A stretch of 64,000 nucleotides of DNA from Lachnospiraceae bacterium (GTDB taxonomy: Bacteria; Bacillota; Clostridia; Lachnospirales; Lachnospiraceae): the NCBI GenBank assembly GCA_029063085.1, contig JAIDOW010000071.1, positions 46,116-110,115 on the forward strand, written 5' to 3'. Position 1 is the first letter of the stretch; each line of letters begins with the position of its first letter. Of the stretch, positions 28,704-38,485 are shown piece by piece. A model generated the notes under the pieces. It was given only the letters and a program-made list of their open reading frames with translations, did no database searches and was not told where the DNA came from. Made by a program: the position numbers and the translations under genes.

Positions 28704-29729
28704 TCACTCTTCTTCACTTAACATCCAGATTTGTTTAAGCGGTATCTCTGCCCTAATCGCCGGACTCAGGTTTTCATAGTTTTCAAACAGTTCCCTGATT
28801 ACATCATTGGAATCCCACAAGCGGATCCTGAAAAACTGTTTTGCTTCTTCCCTTGCCACACTATCCTTGAAGCCACTCCATGATACCAGCAGACCATACT
28901 CCGCATTTACGTTATTCATGACACCTCCAAGCTGGTCTAATGTGGGGCGGTCTATCGGTGCATCCTGTGATTTTACCTGAACACAAATTTTAGGCGAACC
29001 AAAACCCATCTCTCCTCCGGCTGCCAGCAAGTCTTTTCCACCGTCTGCCCCCGGCTTGCTATGATATACTGTAAAACCTTTTGCCATTAATATTTCTTCA
29101 ATCAGATCTTCCATCTTATATCCCTGAAACTTCTGAATAATATACTTTGCGATGGAATCATAGATTGCCTCCTCCAAATCCGTCTGGGAATCGGAATCTG
29201 TATCATCTGCATCTCCAAATGAGACCACATTTCTTGCCGGAACCTTCCAGTTATTTTCCGACATTGCACGAATCCGCCTTTCAGCATCATTTCTGGTAAT
29301 CTTACAAACCGTCATAAATGCTCCAAAAGAATATAAAATATCCTGGTCAAAATTATTTCTCGGAATATCCTTTGCAAACCAGTCTACTGTTCTGTAATGA
29401 TAGTACGGACTGCCGTTCTCCTCTGCATACTGATATTCTCCCATTATCTTCCCAATATGTATCGTATTGGTACGCTTGCTAGGCAGAACAACCCAGTCCC
29501 CAACTTCCACCCGATGAGCAATCGGATAAATCTGGGACGCCCAGTTCTTTAAGGTATTCATCTTTTCCGAAGGATATACCTCCTGTAATTTTTGCAAAAG
29601 CCTCTCCCTGTTTTTATATTGGTTCAAATCAATATTCAGATGGTTCCATGTAAGATAAATCCTGCCATCTGCCAAAAACTTTTCTTCAAACTGTCCTCTT
29701 TTTCCTGCTCTGAATAACCAGATTCCCAT
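28704..29729 (-). CDS. Mrr-like restriction endonuclease
   Basis: MEDLIEEILMAKGFTVYHSKPGADGGKDLLAAGG...ICVQVKSQDAPIDRPTLDQLGGVM (G-D-QxK Mrr core); strong SD for start 29729. Confidence 0.88.
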   Translation of the reverse strand: MGIWLFRAGKRGQFEEKFLADGRIYLTWNHLNIDLNQYKNRERLLQKLQEVYPSEKMNTLKNWASQIYPIAHRVEVGDWVVLPSKRTNTIHIGKIMGEYQYAEENGSPYYHYRTVDWFAKDIPRNNFDQDILYSFGAFMTVCKITRNDAERRIRAMSENNWKVPARNVVSFGDADDTDSDSQTDLEEAIYDSIAKYIIQKFQGYKMEDLIEEILMAKGFTVYHSKPGADGGKDLLAAGGEMGFGSPKICVQVKSQDAPIDRPTLDQLGGVMNNVNAEYGLLVSWSGFKDSVAREEAKQFFRIRLWDSNDVIRELFENYENLSPAIRAEIPLKQIWMLSEEE

Positions 29730-29994
29730 TGGTATCTCCTCCTTTTTATCAATTGCTCTGCTTAGGTAATTGGGAACGCTCAATTTTCCCTGCTAATAAC
29801 TGTATCTGACATATAATCAAAACATTTATATCCCTGCATCTCCTCTTAACTACTTTGTTTTTAGACGTTTACAAACGCCACAAGCCGCATAAATACGGCA
29901 TGTTTTTGTTGCAAATTAAAATATCTCCTCACGGTTTATGGTATAATAGAATTACTATAAACTAACTACCAATCCCCGAAAGGAGACATTTATA

Positions 29995-30269
29995 TGATAC
30001 CACATAAACAATTAAACTTGGCAGATTTTTTTGAAGATTGTCAAAATATTTTTGAAGAAGACAAACCACAGTTCCTTTCTTTGCTTGAGAAACACATTGA
30101 TCTCTACAATTACATTCCTCTAAGGAAATCATAAAAGACGGATTGTACTGGTTTCCCCGCCTTATGCGTTGGCAGACCTTAAAAGGTGAAGTTTCCCCTG
30201 TGTTTGAAGATAACAGGATTGAGGGCTACTATTACCGTCTGAAATCCTTTATGGATATCCAAAAGAAAT
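29995..30269 (+). pseudogene. Transposase N-terminal remnant and adjoining ORF fragment
   Basis: MIPHKQLNLADFFEDCQNIFEEDKPQFLSLLEKHIDLYNYIPL then frame break; followed by IIKDGLYWFPRLMRWQTLKGEVSPVFEDNRIEGYYYRLKSFMDIQKK*. Confidence 0.6.
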
Positions 30270-30335
30270 GATACAGCCGGAAATCAAGCCGGAATTTCCA
30301 TTCCTGAAAACTCCCTTAAAACAAGTCCTCAAGCC

Positions 30336-30566
30336 TTAAAATTGGTCAAGCATTTTTTTGCAACTTTCTATTGTTTCTTTTGTTATTCGCTCTATTTCTT
30401 CTTCTGTATGAATATAATAAAAGGATGGCGGAAACAATCCCCAACAACTACCACCCATGTACTCCCACAAGTTGTCCATTTCCCATAGTTTTATTTTGAT
30501 CATTACTTTGTGTTTCATTTTTTTCAGTGTGTTAGTACATTTCCTTGCAACTATCATTATCCGCAT
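30336..30566 (-). CDS. Hypothetical small protein
   Basis: 76 aa ORF only. Confidence 0.3.
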   Translation of the reverse strand: MRIMIVARKCTNTLKKMKHKVMIKIKLWEMDNLWEYMGGSCWGLFPPSFYYIHTEEEIERITKETIESCKKMLDQF

Positions 30567-30647
30567 TAGCCTTTATTCCTTTCTTTTCTACTATGCTCCA
30601 ATTCCCACTTTTTCCGCAAAGTATTCTCTTTTTGCCATAATTGCTTC

Positions 30648-30857
30648 CTAATCCTGCCAATCCTTTTCAAGCTTGACTATTTCACTTTCCAAAAACTGAA
30701 GTTTTATTTCTATATCGTCTTCGGAAGTGGTGGTAACCGCAAGCTGCAAGATTTCTTTTTCGTTCCACCCATTAACTTTTTCATAACACTTTGCCAAAGC
30801 CAACAGCCATTCCTGTTGCTCGTCCTCGATCATGTACGTGATTTCATAAAATTTCAT
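30648..30857 (-). CDS. Hypothetical small protein
   Basis: 69 aa MKFYEITYMIEDEQQEWLLALAKCYEKVNGWNEKEILQLAVTTTSEDDIEIKLQFLESEIVKLEKDWQD; plausible SD. Confidence 0.5.
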   Translation of the reverse strand: MKFYEITYMIEDEQQEWLLALAKCYEKVNGWNEKEILQLAVTTTSEDDIEIKLQFLESEIVKLEKDWQD

Positions 30858-31001
30858 TTAATGCTTTTTCTCCTTTCAAACTATGCAGCATATACATTTA
30901 ATTTTTCCTACTCTCTTAGTATATTCGTCTTTGCGAAGATATTCAAGTATCAGAATATGTTTTAGTCTATTGTTAAAGATACTATTGAAGGGGGACTGAA
31001 T

Positions 31002-31220
31002 GTGATTGATTATTCCCCATTTTGGGAAACTTTAGAAAAATCAGTTGAAAACTGGTATACTCTGACGAAAAAGCATCGTATGTCAGACAGTACGCTCAAC
31101 CGTTTGAAACATAACAAAGATGTAACCACTAAAACGCTGAACGATTTATGCCGAATATTAGGCTGCGACATAAAGGATATTGTCCGATATATTCCCTCTG
31201 ACAAAGACCAAAAATTATAA
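31002..31220 (+). CDS. Small XRE/Cro-like HTH protein, paralog 1
   Basis: MSDSTLNRLKHNKDVTTKTLNDLCRILGCDIKDIVRYIPS; GTG start with GGGGG SD. Confidence 0.8.
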   Translation: MIDYSPFWETLEKSVENWYTLTKKHRMSDSTLNRLKHNKDVTTKTLNDLCRILGCDIKDIVRYIPSDKDQKL

Positions 31221-31440
31221 ACTGGCGATAGCAATTTTCACTGATTGCTGTCGCTTATATTTATTTTCTATATGATTTTCCCTTGTCTGCTTTCTCCGTT
31301 CTTTCTTTTCCTGCGTCAAACTAAAAGCACATATTCAATTTTGTTCCTATGTCCTCCTATATTCGCTCTTGCGAAGATATTTAAGTATCAGAATATATTT
31401 TATTCTATTGTTAAAGATACTATCGAAGGGGGCGTAAAAT

Positions 31441-31659
31441 GTGATTGACTATTTTCCGTTTTGGGAAACTTTGGAAAAATCAACTGAAAATTGGTACACT
31501 TTGACAAACAAACATCATTTATCACATAGCACACTCCACCGTTTGAAGCACAACAAAGATGTATCAACTAAAACGTTGAATGACTTATGCAGAATTTTAG
31601 ACTGTGACATAAAAGATATTGTCCGATATATTCCTTCTGACATAGACCAAAAGTTATAA
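31441..31659 (+). CDS. Small XRE/Cro-like HTH protein, paralog 2
   Basis: LSHSTLHRLKHNKDVSTKTLNDLCRILDCDIKDIVRYIPS; near-identical to paralog 1. Confidence 0.8.
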   Translation: MIDYFPFWETLEKSTENWYTLTNKHHLSHSTLHRLKHNKDVSTKTLNDLCRILDCDIKDIVRYIPSDIDQKL

Positions 31660-32300
31660 ACTGGCGATAGCATTTCTCACTGGTTGCTGTCGTTTAAATT
31701 TATCTTTAACATCATTTCTCTTGCCTGCTCTCTTTGTTCTTTACTTATCCTTCTTGGTTTCGGTAATTAACGTATGATTTCGTCGCATAATTAGAAATTA
31801 CATCAAGAAAGCGCATAAAAACCAACAATCCTGAAGTGCCAATTTTGTATAATGAATGTTCGGAAATAATCAATGTTGGCTATGTTATTGCTAAAATATT
31901 AGAACAACTGAAAAAAATGGTCTAATTAGTGAATATAGTTCTCTAAGCATAGATTTTACTATGAGATTATATTTGGCAAGAGCTGGGATGGAATATTTTG
32001 ACACCCACAACTTGATAGAAACACTGCATCCATAATTAAACAGACGTATTATTACCAGAATTGTAGTGTTAGAATAATACAGGTAACAATAATATAAACA
32101 CACAGAATATTCAAGGAAATAATATAGATAAATTGAAAAAGATGATGTTGGACTTTTTGAATTCTCAAAATATGCAGGACGATGAATTAAAAGAGGAAAT
32201 GCAATCTATTTTGGAGGATATTGAAGCTATTAAGGTATCTGAGAAACAAAGTGAGAAATGAAGATGAATAAATTAAGTATAATCGCCACTTTGGGAATCA

Positions 32301-32492
32301 CTGCATGTAAGTTGGCTCCATCTTCGGCTAATAAAACCAGTTCATCATCAAAATATAATCAGCTACATAATCTTGAATACCATTTGCCCCATAATAAGGA
32401 TATTTTCCTTCTTTTCCATTAAATGCAGTTATCGGAATACGCTTAGAGTCCAATATTTCACAGCATTCTTCCAGCAACATTTTTCCCTACAA
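32301..32492 (-). pseudogene. Type I restriction specificity subunit (HsdS) fragment, frameshifted
   Basis: Minus-strand reading CCEILDSKRIPITAFNGKEGKYPYYGANGIQDYVADYI [frameshift] DDELVLLAEDGANLHA, typical HsdS target-recognition domain start. Confidence 0.75.
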
Positions 32493-32614
32493 ATCCAAAT
32501 CATCCTTGCAATCAGAGCGTATGTTCGCCATAATATATATGGTGCTACCATACTTGGTAGGCGGTTAGTCTTCTACGGAGGAATGTGCCCCCCTTTTACA
32601 TAGAAATCCATTAT

Positions 32615-32746
32615 ATGGAAATCTGCATTCAGAAGGATTTTACCAATGCAACCATTGCAAGCCTCATTACAGTTATCAGTCTATGCATTAGCTGTTTCGG
32701 TCTTGGTTATACCATTGGTAGAAATAGCAATTCACATAAAAAATAA
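32615..32746 (+). CDS. 43-aa single-TM peptide, candidate type I toxin
   Basis: MEICIQKDFTNATIASLITVISLCISCFGLGYTIGRNSNSHKK; stop codon embedded in terminator stem. Confidence 0.5.
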   Translation: MEICIQKDFTNATIASLITVISLCISCFGLGYTIGRNSNSHKK

Positions 32747-32784
32747 CCGCCTCAAGCCTTCATAACTGAGCGGTTATTTTTTAA
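32738..32784 (+). terminator. Terminator overlapping end of the small TM peptide gene
   Basis: AAAAAATAACCGC...GCGGTTATTTTTT. Confidence 0.75.
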
Positions 32785-32908
32785 CTAAACATTATCCAGG
32801 CTAACCGTCTATCGGTAGCACTTCCTATAAATAGAATAACATTCCTCTCCATTTCTGTCAAGACACCATATTTTATTATCACAATATGGTTCCCCTACAA
32901 ATCGTAAT

Positions 32909-33487
32909 TTATTGAAATGTAATTCTCAAAAGGCAAAAATCAAATCCTTGCCGTATGCTTTGCACAATTTCTACATAGACAGTTTTTTCAAAAACAAGCT
33001 CAAATAATTTTTTGTTATATCCAGCAGTGCAGTGACACCATGTTAATGAATTTGAATTTTTTGCTTTTTCTAACATAGGACATTCACAAGAAAACATTTT
33101 TGTATATAATTGATTATCTTTAATAAACCAACCGGCACCATTTTCATTCAGAGCATTGACAAATCTATGCAAATCCTTATCCAAAGAGAGATAGAGTTGT
33201 TTCAAGTTATTTGCTGTATCTTCTAACCTACCATTTTCATTACAATAGCACTCTTGGCGAATGTTTTTTACCGTTTTTTTATCAAATCTATTTTCAAGAA
33301 TAGCAGATAGCTTTTCTACCCACTCGGCTCGAATGTCTGGTGTTGAATTTATAGATAATGGAATTTCCTTTATTATGCTTTCTGCAACTTCCCTTGATAC
33401 ATTCTTTTCCAAACTATGTTTCAACCTCATTAACTCATCTATTTCTAATGTCGGAGAAACTTGCTCTGGCATAGAAAAATTTTTCAT
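32909..33487 (-). CDS. Hypothetical Cys-rich protein (DUF6144-like)
   Basis: ECYCNENG..., KMFSCECPMLEKAKNSNSLTWCHCTAGYNKKLFELVF. Confidence 0.55.
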   Translation of the reverse strand: MKNFSMPEQVSPTLEIDELMRLKHSLEKNVSREVAESIIKEIPLSINSTPDIRAEWVEKLSAILENRFDKKTVKNIRQECYCNENGRLEDTANNLKQLYLSLDKDLHRFVNALNENGAGWFIKDNQLYTKMFSCECPMLEKAKNSNSLTWCHCTAGYNKKLFELVFEKTVYVEIVQSIRQGFDFCLLRITFQ

Positions 33488-33792
33488 ATTCTTTCTCCTT
33501 AAATTCCGATTTGTAAGGTTCTAATATGGTATGAAGAGGAGGATTATTTTTGTATGATGTAATAAACATAAAAAAGAAGCGAGTACGCCGCTTGAGTCAA
33601 ATTGACTGTACGGTAAAAAACCGCTTCTCTAAATGTTAAGATAGCATAGAAAATAAGAAAAGTCAAGTATCAGAAAGCGCAATTTGGGGTTAGGGAGAAC
33701 AGGGAATATATCACAACACCTTTCTCTGATTATCATTCTCCAATAGTTTTTCCAATTCAGGCATTTGCCTGTTAATTTCCTTCTCTAAATCC

Positions 33793-34671
33793 TTAATCAG
33801 ACTCTGTGCATATCCCCCACCGCTCATATTCAGTCAAAATCATATCTGCACTAGTATCATCTACTAAAAAGCCATAAACTTCTCCTTTCGTCACAATATG
33901 GATCATAGTCTGTTCTATTATATCCCCTTTGCCATAAAACCCCGGCACCTTAACATTCCGCACAACCTTTTTTACCCTTAAAATATCTTTATTTAAAACA
34001 ACAAAATAACCTTTTAAAGAAAAATAAGTGGTGTAATGAAACCCGATATTCACAAAACCTCCCACTGCAACAATCACTGTACCCTGCATAAAATCTTCAT
34101 TGACTTCATATAAATCATAGCCAAGGTTTTCAATCATATGACGTAACTGTTTTACCGGATTACCTGCCATCTGCTTTATAAAATATATGCCCACTACAAC
34201 CGTAACCACAATCCATAGCAGAAAGAGAACAATAATTGGGATACCATCATACTGTTTCCAAAGCAACAGACATACAAGCAGTGAACACAGATATATAATG
34301 CCACCTGCCACTATCTCTAATTCTATCGCAAATTTTTTGCACATCTGAAACATATCCTTACTATGCTTTAATTCTTTCTGTGCAGTTTTCCTCCGCTTTT
34401 CTGTTATTCTTCTTTGTCTATCCCTATTTGAATCCTTTTGTTTTTCATTGGATGTCCTATCACGTTTTAATTGGATTATTCCATATATTCCAAAGAACAG
34501 CATAAAAAACATTGCACTCAAGACTATAAACCAATCTCCTATATCATAATCATTCCATCCGTCTCTTATCCCGAAATAAATCGTTGCACCGCCAAATATA
34601 AAAGCAGTCAAAAAACATGAAATAATCAATCCAACCGCTTTTCTTCTTTCGCTCTTCCTATCCTCTTTCAA
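33793..34671 (-). CDS. Hypothetical membrane protein
   Basis: 292 aa, paired TM helices, C-terminal soluble domain. Confidence 0.6.
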   Translation of the reverse strand: MKEDRKSERRKAVGLIISCFLTAFIFGGATIYFGIRDGWNDYDIGDWFIVLSAMFFMLFFGIYGIIQLKRDRTSNEKQKDSNRDRQRRITEKRRKTAQKELKHSKDMFQMCKKFAIELEIVAGGIIYLCSLLVCLLLWKQYDGIPIIVLFLLWIVVTVVVGIYFIKQMAGNPVKQLRHMIENLGYDLYEVNEDFMQGTVIVAVGGFVNIGFHYTTYFSLKGYFVVLNKDILRVKKVVRNVKVPGFYGKGDIIEQTMIHIVTKGEVYGFLVDDTSADMILTEYERWGICTESD

Positions 34672-34732
34672 TCTTTACCCCTCTCTCTTTAAATATGCAA
34701 CCCCTGTAGTTCAAATGCTGTTTCCTTCACAA

Positions 34733-34765
34733 AAGACCAGAGACTTGCTCCCTGGTCTTTGATTT
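34733..34765 (-). terminator. Terminator after AIM24-family gene
   Basis: AAAGACCAG...CTGGTCTTT hairpin. Confidence 0.65.
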
Positions 34766-34808
34766 CCACTAAATTATTACGCTTCACTCCTGCTTCTTAA
34801 AATAAGCA

Positions 34809-35561
34809 TCACACTGGAGCCATCAGCACTTTTCCTGTCCCGCGATATACATTTACCAGTCCTTCGCCACCTGCCGCAGAACCAATCAATGTTTTAGTAG
34901 AACGCTCTACTGTAAATGCAAGACTTCTGCTCCATGCAATAGCAAACGGTCCATCTACCTTTAATTCATCATCCTTTAATTCAATCTCAATCAGTTCTTC
35001 TCTTGGGCAATTGCACTCCAATACTGCATATCCCTGACCGGTGAGACAGCTGTTAAACAGTCCTTCTCCCCCAGCCACAGCAGAAGATAGCGTTTTTCGG
35101 GCAACCGTCTTAATATCAATGCCAGCATCACAGGCATAAAAGAGTCCGTCCTCAATCACCATACCATCCCATGATCCTACATCCTCAATAATAATATATT
35201 TATAAGTCGGTTCCAGCACCAAAACACCATTTCCCTTGTATAACGGCTTAATCGCAGACTCATTGGTCACCTTGGAACTCACCAGCTTCTTCGCAAAATC
35301 ACCAACACCCTTCACATTCGTTCCGCTTTGCACCTGCCCGGCTGTCCACTGCATAGCTCCCCGCTGAATAATAGCAGAATGGTCATCATCCAGATCAATC
35401 ATAACCTGACGTTTCCTGATATTCATCTGTGCCGCATAGTAATTCTGCATAGCTACAGACGGATTATTACTCATATCATGATCATACTCAAAAACCGTAA
35501 AATTCCCCTTTCTCTCAATAATCTTTCTTAGATTCGATTCCTGCATGTTTGTTTTAATCAT
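34809..35561 (-). CDS. AIM24 family protein
   Basis: KPLYKGNGVLVLEPTYKYIIIEDV, AGGEGLFNSCLTGQGYAVLECNCPREELIEIELKDDELKVDGPFAIAWS. Confidence 0.85.
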   Translation of the reverse strand: MIKTNMQESNLRKIIERKGNFTVFEYDHDMSNNPSVAMQNYYAAQMNIRKRQVMIDLDDDHSAIIQRGAMQWTAGQVQSGTNVKGVGDFAKKLVSSKVTNESAIKPLYKGNGVLVLEPTYKYIIIEDVGSWDGMVIEDGLFYACDAGIDIKTVARKTLSSAVAGGEGLFNSCLTGQGYAVLECNCPREELIEIELKDDELKVDGPFAIAWSRSLAFTVERSTKTLIGSAAGGEGLVNVYRGTGKVLMAPV

Positions 35562-35629
35562 ATGTATATCCTCCTTTATTTGGTAAGCAATTTTGCAAAG
35601 CAAAATTGTTTATCTGCCATCTATGACCT

Positions 35630-36601
35630 TCAGTGTGCCTGCTCCTTCGTCTGGTAAATCAGTACATCCCCGGTCATAATCTCAATGCTGTCCACGGGCA
35701 CGATCACCGCTCCACTGCGGATAAATGCCACAATATCAATACTGAATTTCTCCTCGGCTGATTTCACTGTCCTTCCTGCAAAGGGACTTGTCTCATCCAC
35801 AGTAACGCTCACGGTCCCTCTGACATTTCCACCAGTATTATTCTGATTCTGTAATTGGGTATACTGCTCCACAAAACCTGCGGAAATGATACCGGTTGGT
35901 ATTGCCACTGCACCTACCCCCAAAAAAGAAATGACCATCGCCATGATCCGTCCCAATATGGTAACCGGATAAATGTCCCCATATCCAACAGTCAGTATCG
36001 TAGACATGCTCCACCAGATTCCCGAAAAAGCATTTTGAAACACCTCCGGCTGGACCTCATGCTCTGCACTATACATGCAAAGGGAAGATGCCATCATCAA
36101 TATCAGAATAATAAAAACGGATGAAATAATCTGATTCTTTTTCTCAGACAGAACAGAAGTAATTACATTGAAAGAATCATAATAAGCATTAATCCGAAAC
36201 AAATGAAAGATTCTCACTACCCGAAGCATCCTTAGAGCAATAAATCCTGATAAAAAGAAAAACGGTAAAATCGTACACAGGTCAACAATCCCATCAAAGG
36301 AAACAAGAAACCGCAGGATTGCTTTTCCTCTGTTTTTTTCCGGATACAGATATTCCGCTGTCCAGATTCGCAGCAGGTACTCTATTCCAAATATCATAAT
36401 GGTGACCATTTCCACTAATCGTAAAACTTCGGCATATTCTGCTGCTGCGTCAAAAGTCTCTATGAACAGAACCGCTATATTGACAAAAATAACTACTACA
36501 ATAAACAGATCAAAAGCACGGCTAACAAAATCCTCCCGCTTTCCAATCTGTATAATATCAAAGATACGCTTCTTCTTTTCCCTGCTTATAAACTGTTTCA
36601 T
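35630..36601 (-). CDS. Voltage-gated potassium channel-like ion transporter
   Basis: Six-TM, S4-like ALRMLRVVRIFHLFRI, selectivity filter STILTVGYGDIYPV. Confidence 0.92.
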   Translation of the reverse strand: MKQFISREKKKRIFDIIQIGKREDFVSRAFDLFIVVVIFVNIAVLFIETFDAAAEYAEVLRLVEMVTIMIFGIEYLLRIWTAEYLYPEKNRGKAILRFLVSFDGIVDLCTILPFFFLSGFIALRMLRVVRIFHLFRINAYYDSFNVITSVLSEKKNQIISSVFIILILMMASSLCMYSAEHEVQPEVFQNAFSGIWWSMSTILTVGYGDIYPVTILGRIMAMVISFLGVGAVAIPTGIISAGFVEQYTQLQNQNNTGGNVRGTVSVTVDETSPFAGRTVKSAEEKFSIDIVAFIRSGAVIVPVDSIEIMTGDVLIYQTKEQAH

Positions 36602-36912
36602 AATCTTTCCCTTTTCTTAAACCCGTTTGACATTACATACAATCTGCAAATATTGAGTCCATGCTAGTGCATCTATTTAGCCATTACCATCATCAAGACA
36701 ATTATCTCATTCTGATTTTTAATTTTAACACAGAACCCTTAAATCAACCACAAGAATTTGCAAGTCCGCAGGAATCATAACCTTACAAACGAAAACCGGA
36801 TTTTAAAAAATACTTATGGAAAAACAACATATTTTTTGATAGAATAACTTATATCTGAAACTTTATCATTTACTGCCCTTTATGGGGTTACTGACTGGAA
36901 ACGGAGGCGCAT

Positions 36913-37776
36913 ATGAAAGCAAAAGTATATTTTACCAAAACAATCACTCCTGATAAAGTACTGGAACTTTACAAAATGAACGGAAAAGCTTTAACCGGCA
37001 AAACTGCCATCAAACTACATTCCGGTGAAGTTGGAAACCAGAATTTCTTAAAACCAGATTTTTGGAAGTCGGTAATCGAGCATGTTGGCGGCACGGTTGT
37101 AGAATGCAATACTGCCTATGACGGTGAGCGCAATACGACGGAAAAACATTTAGTTACCATTGAAAAACACGGCTGGAACAAATACTTTGATGTAGACCTG
37201 CTGGATGCGGAAGGTCCTGATTTAGAGCTTAACATTCCAAAGGGAAAACAAATTCAGAAAAATTATGTCGGAAAGAATCTTGCAAATTATGATTCCCTGC
37301 TGGTACTTTCCCATTTCAAAGGACACCCAATGGGTGGCTATGGCGGTGCCTTAAAGCAATTATCCATCGGTATTGCTTCCTCTTATGGCAAAGCTTATAT
37401 TCATGGTGCCGGTGTTCCTGAAGAAATCTGGACTGCTGACCATGATTCCTTCTTAGAATCCATGGCGGATGCAGCAGCTTCTATCACGGATTATTTCAAA
37501 GAAAATATCGTATACGTAAATGTCATGAAAAATATGTCTGTGGACTGCGACTGTTGTGCAGTAGCAGAAGATCCCTGCATGAAGGATATCGGAATCCTTG
37601 TTTCCTTAGACCCTGTTGCCATTGATCAGGCATGCATTGATCTGGTATATGCATCTGATGATCCGGGAAAAGATCATTTAATTGAGCGTATTGAATCCCG
37701 TAACGGCATTCATACAATTGAAGCCGCGGCTGCTTTGGGATTAGGCTCCAGAGAGTACGAGCTGATTACGGTATAA
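36913..37776 (+). CDS. DUF362 domain protein
   Basis: KTAIKLHSGEVGNQNFLKPDFW, LSHFKGHPMGGYGGALKQLSIGIASS, DCDCCAVAEDPCMKDIGILVSLDPVAIDQACIDLV. Confidence 0.85.
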   Translation: MKAKVYFTKTITPDKVLELYKMNGKALTGKTAIKLHSGEVGNQNFLKPDFWKSVIEHVGGTVVECNTAYDGERNTTEKHLVTIEKHGWNKYFDVDLLDAEGPDLELNIPKGKQIQKNYVGKNLANYDSLLVLSHFKGHPMGGYGGALKQLSIGIASSYGKAYIHGAGVPEEIWTADHDSFLESMADAAASITDYFKENIVYVNVMKNMSVDCDCCAVAEDPCMKDIGILVSLDPVAIDQACIDLVYASDDPGKDHLIERIESRNGIHTIEAAAALGLGSREYELITV

Positions 37777-37819
37777 GAAAACTGCCTGTCATATCAGGCT
37801 ATATTATGTCAGACACTGA

Positions 37820-37870
37820 AAAACACAGACATATGCGGTTACATTTTACGCTATGCCTGTGTTTTTTGTA
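37820..37870 (+). terminator. Terminator downstream of DUF362 gene
   Basis: AAAACACAGACAT...GCCTGTGTTTTTTGT hairpin. Confidence 0.5.
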
Positions 37871-37980
37871 TTATTTTATAATCTGGGTATGTTTCATATT
37901 TTTCTTTCCGACTTTGGTAATTTCCACCTTTACTCCATCACAAGAGAATCCTTTCATCCCCCATTTTCAAAGTAAAATAT

Positions 37981-38208
37981 TTATGCTGCTTCTACAATAA
38001 TTTCATTAATGCTGACATTCAACAGTACCGAAATCGCATACAAATTATCTAAAGATGGCAAAGTCTCTCCTCGAAACCAGCGATAAATACTATTGGTATT
38101 GGTCATTCCCAAATATCTGCTCAATGCACGAACTGTAATTCCATGTTCCTTCCTTAACCTTGCAATATTTCTACCTGTTGCAGAAATATCAATCAACGGA
38201 TATTCCAT
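37981..38208 (-). CDS. XRE-family HTH regulator
   Basis: ISATGRNIARLRKEHGITVRALSRYLGMTNTNSIYRWFRGETLPSLDNLYAISVLLNVSINEII. Confidence 0.9.
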   Translation of the reverse strand: MEYPLIDISATGRNIARLRKEHGITVRALSRYLGMTNTNSIYRWFRGETLPSLDNLYAISVLLNVSINEIIVEAA

Positions 38209-38371
38209 TTTTTCACCTCTTTTCTCTACTGGATTTTACTAGTACGTGTGATGAGATTTTCTGCTGCTCTGCCAACTGTGCTACACACGTTTACCAGCTC
38301 GGGAGGAATTGAACCCACAGCATTTTGTGTATAAAATAGATATTCCTCCATATAAATCACTTCACTAAAAT

Positions 38372-38443
38372 CGTGAAGGCAGGAATCGAACCTGCGACAC
38401 ATGGCTTATAAGGCCACCGCTCTCACCGCTGAGCTACTTCACG
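38372..38443 (-). tRNA. tRNA-Ile (anticodon TAT)
   Basis: Minus CGTGAAG TA GCTC AGCGGTGA GAGC G GTGGC CTTATAA GCCAT GTGTC GCAGG TTCGATT CCTGC CTTCACG; full cloverleaf. Confidence 0.88.
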
Positions 38444-38485
38444 TTTTCTCCTCTATCTGAACAAATCTTAAAAATCTTCCATAAT

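Larger units (their letters stand above)
30915..31690 (+). repeat. Tandem duplication (two units of about 430 bp)
   Basis: Both units carry TATTCG(T/C)(T)CTTGCGAAGATATT(C/T)AAGTATCAGAATAT(G/A)TTTTA..CTATTGTTAAAGATACTAT(T/C)GAAGGGGG upstream and AAACTGGCGATAGCA..TTTC.CTG.TTGCTGTCG downstream. Confidence 0.85.

Noticed and set aside
32373-32603. 76-aa plus-strand ORF
   Set aside because: Overlaps the minus-strand HsdS fragment, and composition looks noncoding.
27429-33487. Prophage or integrative element
   Set aside because: No integrase, structural phage genes, relaxase or paired att sites recognised; only transposase, HsdS and HTH remnants.
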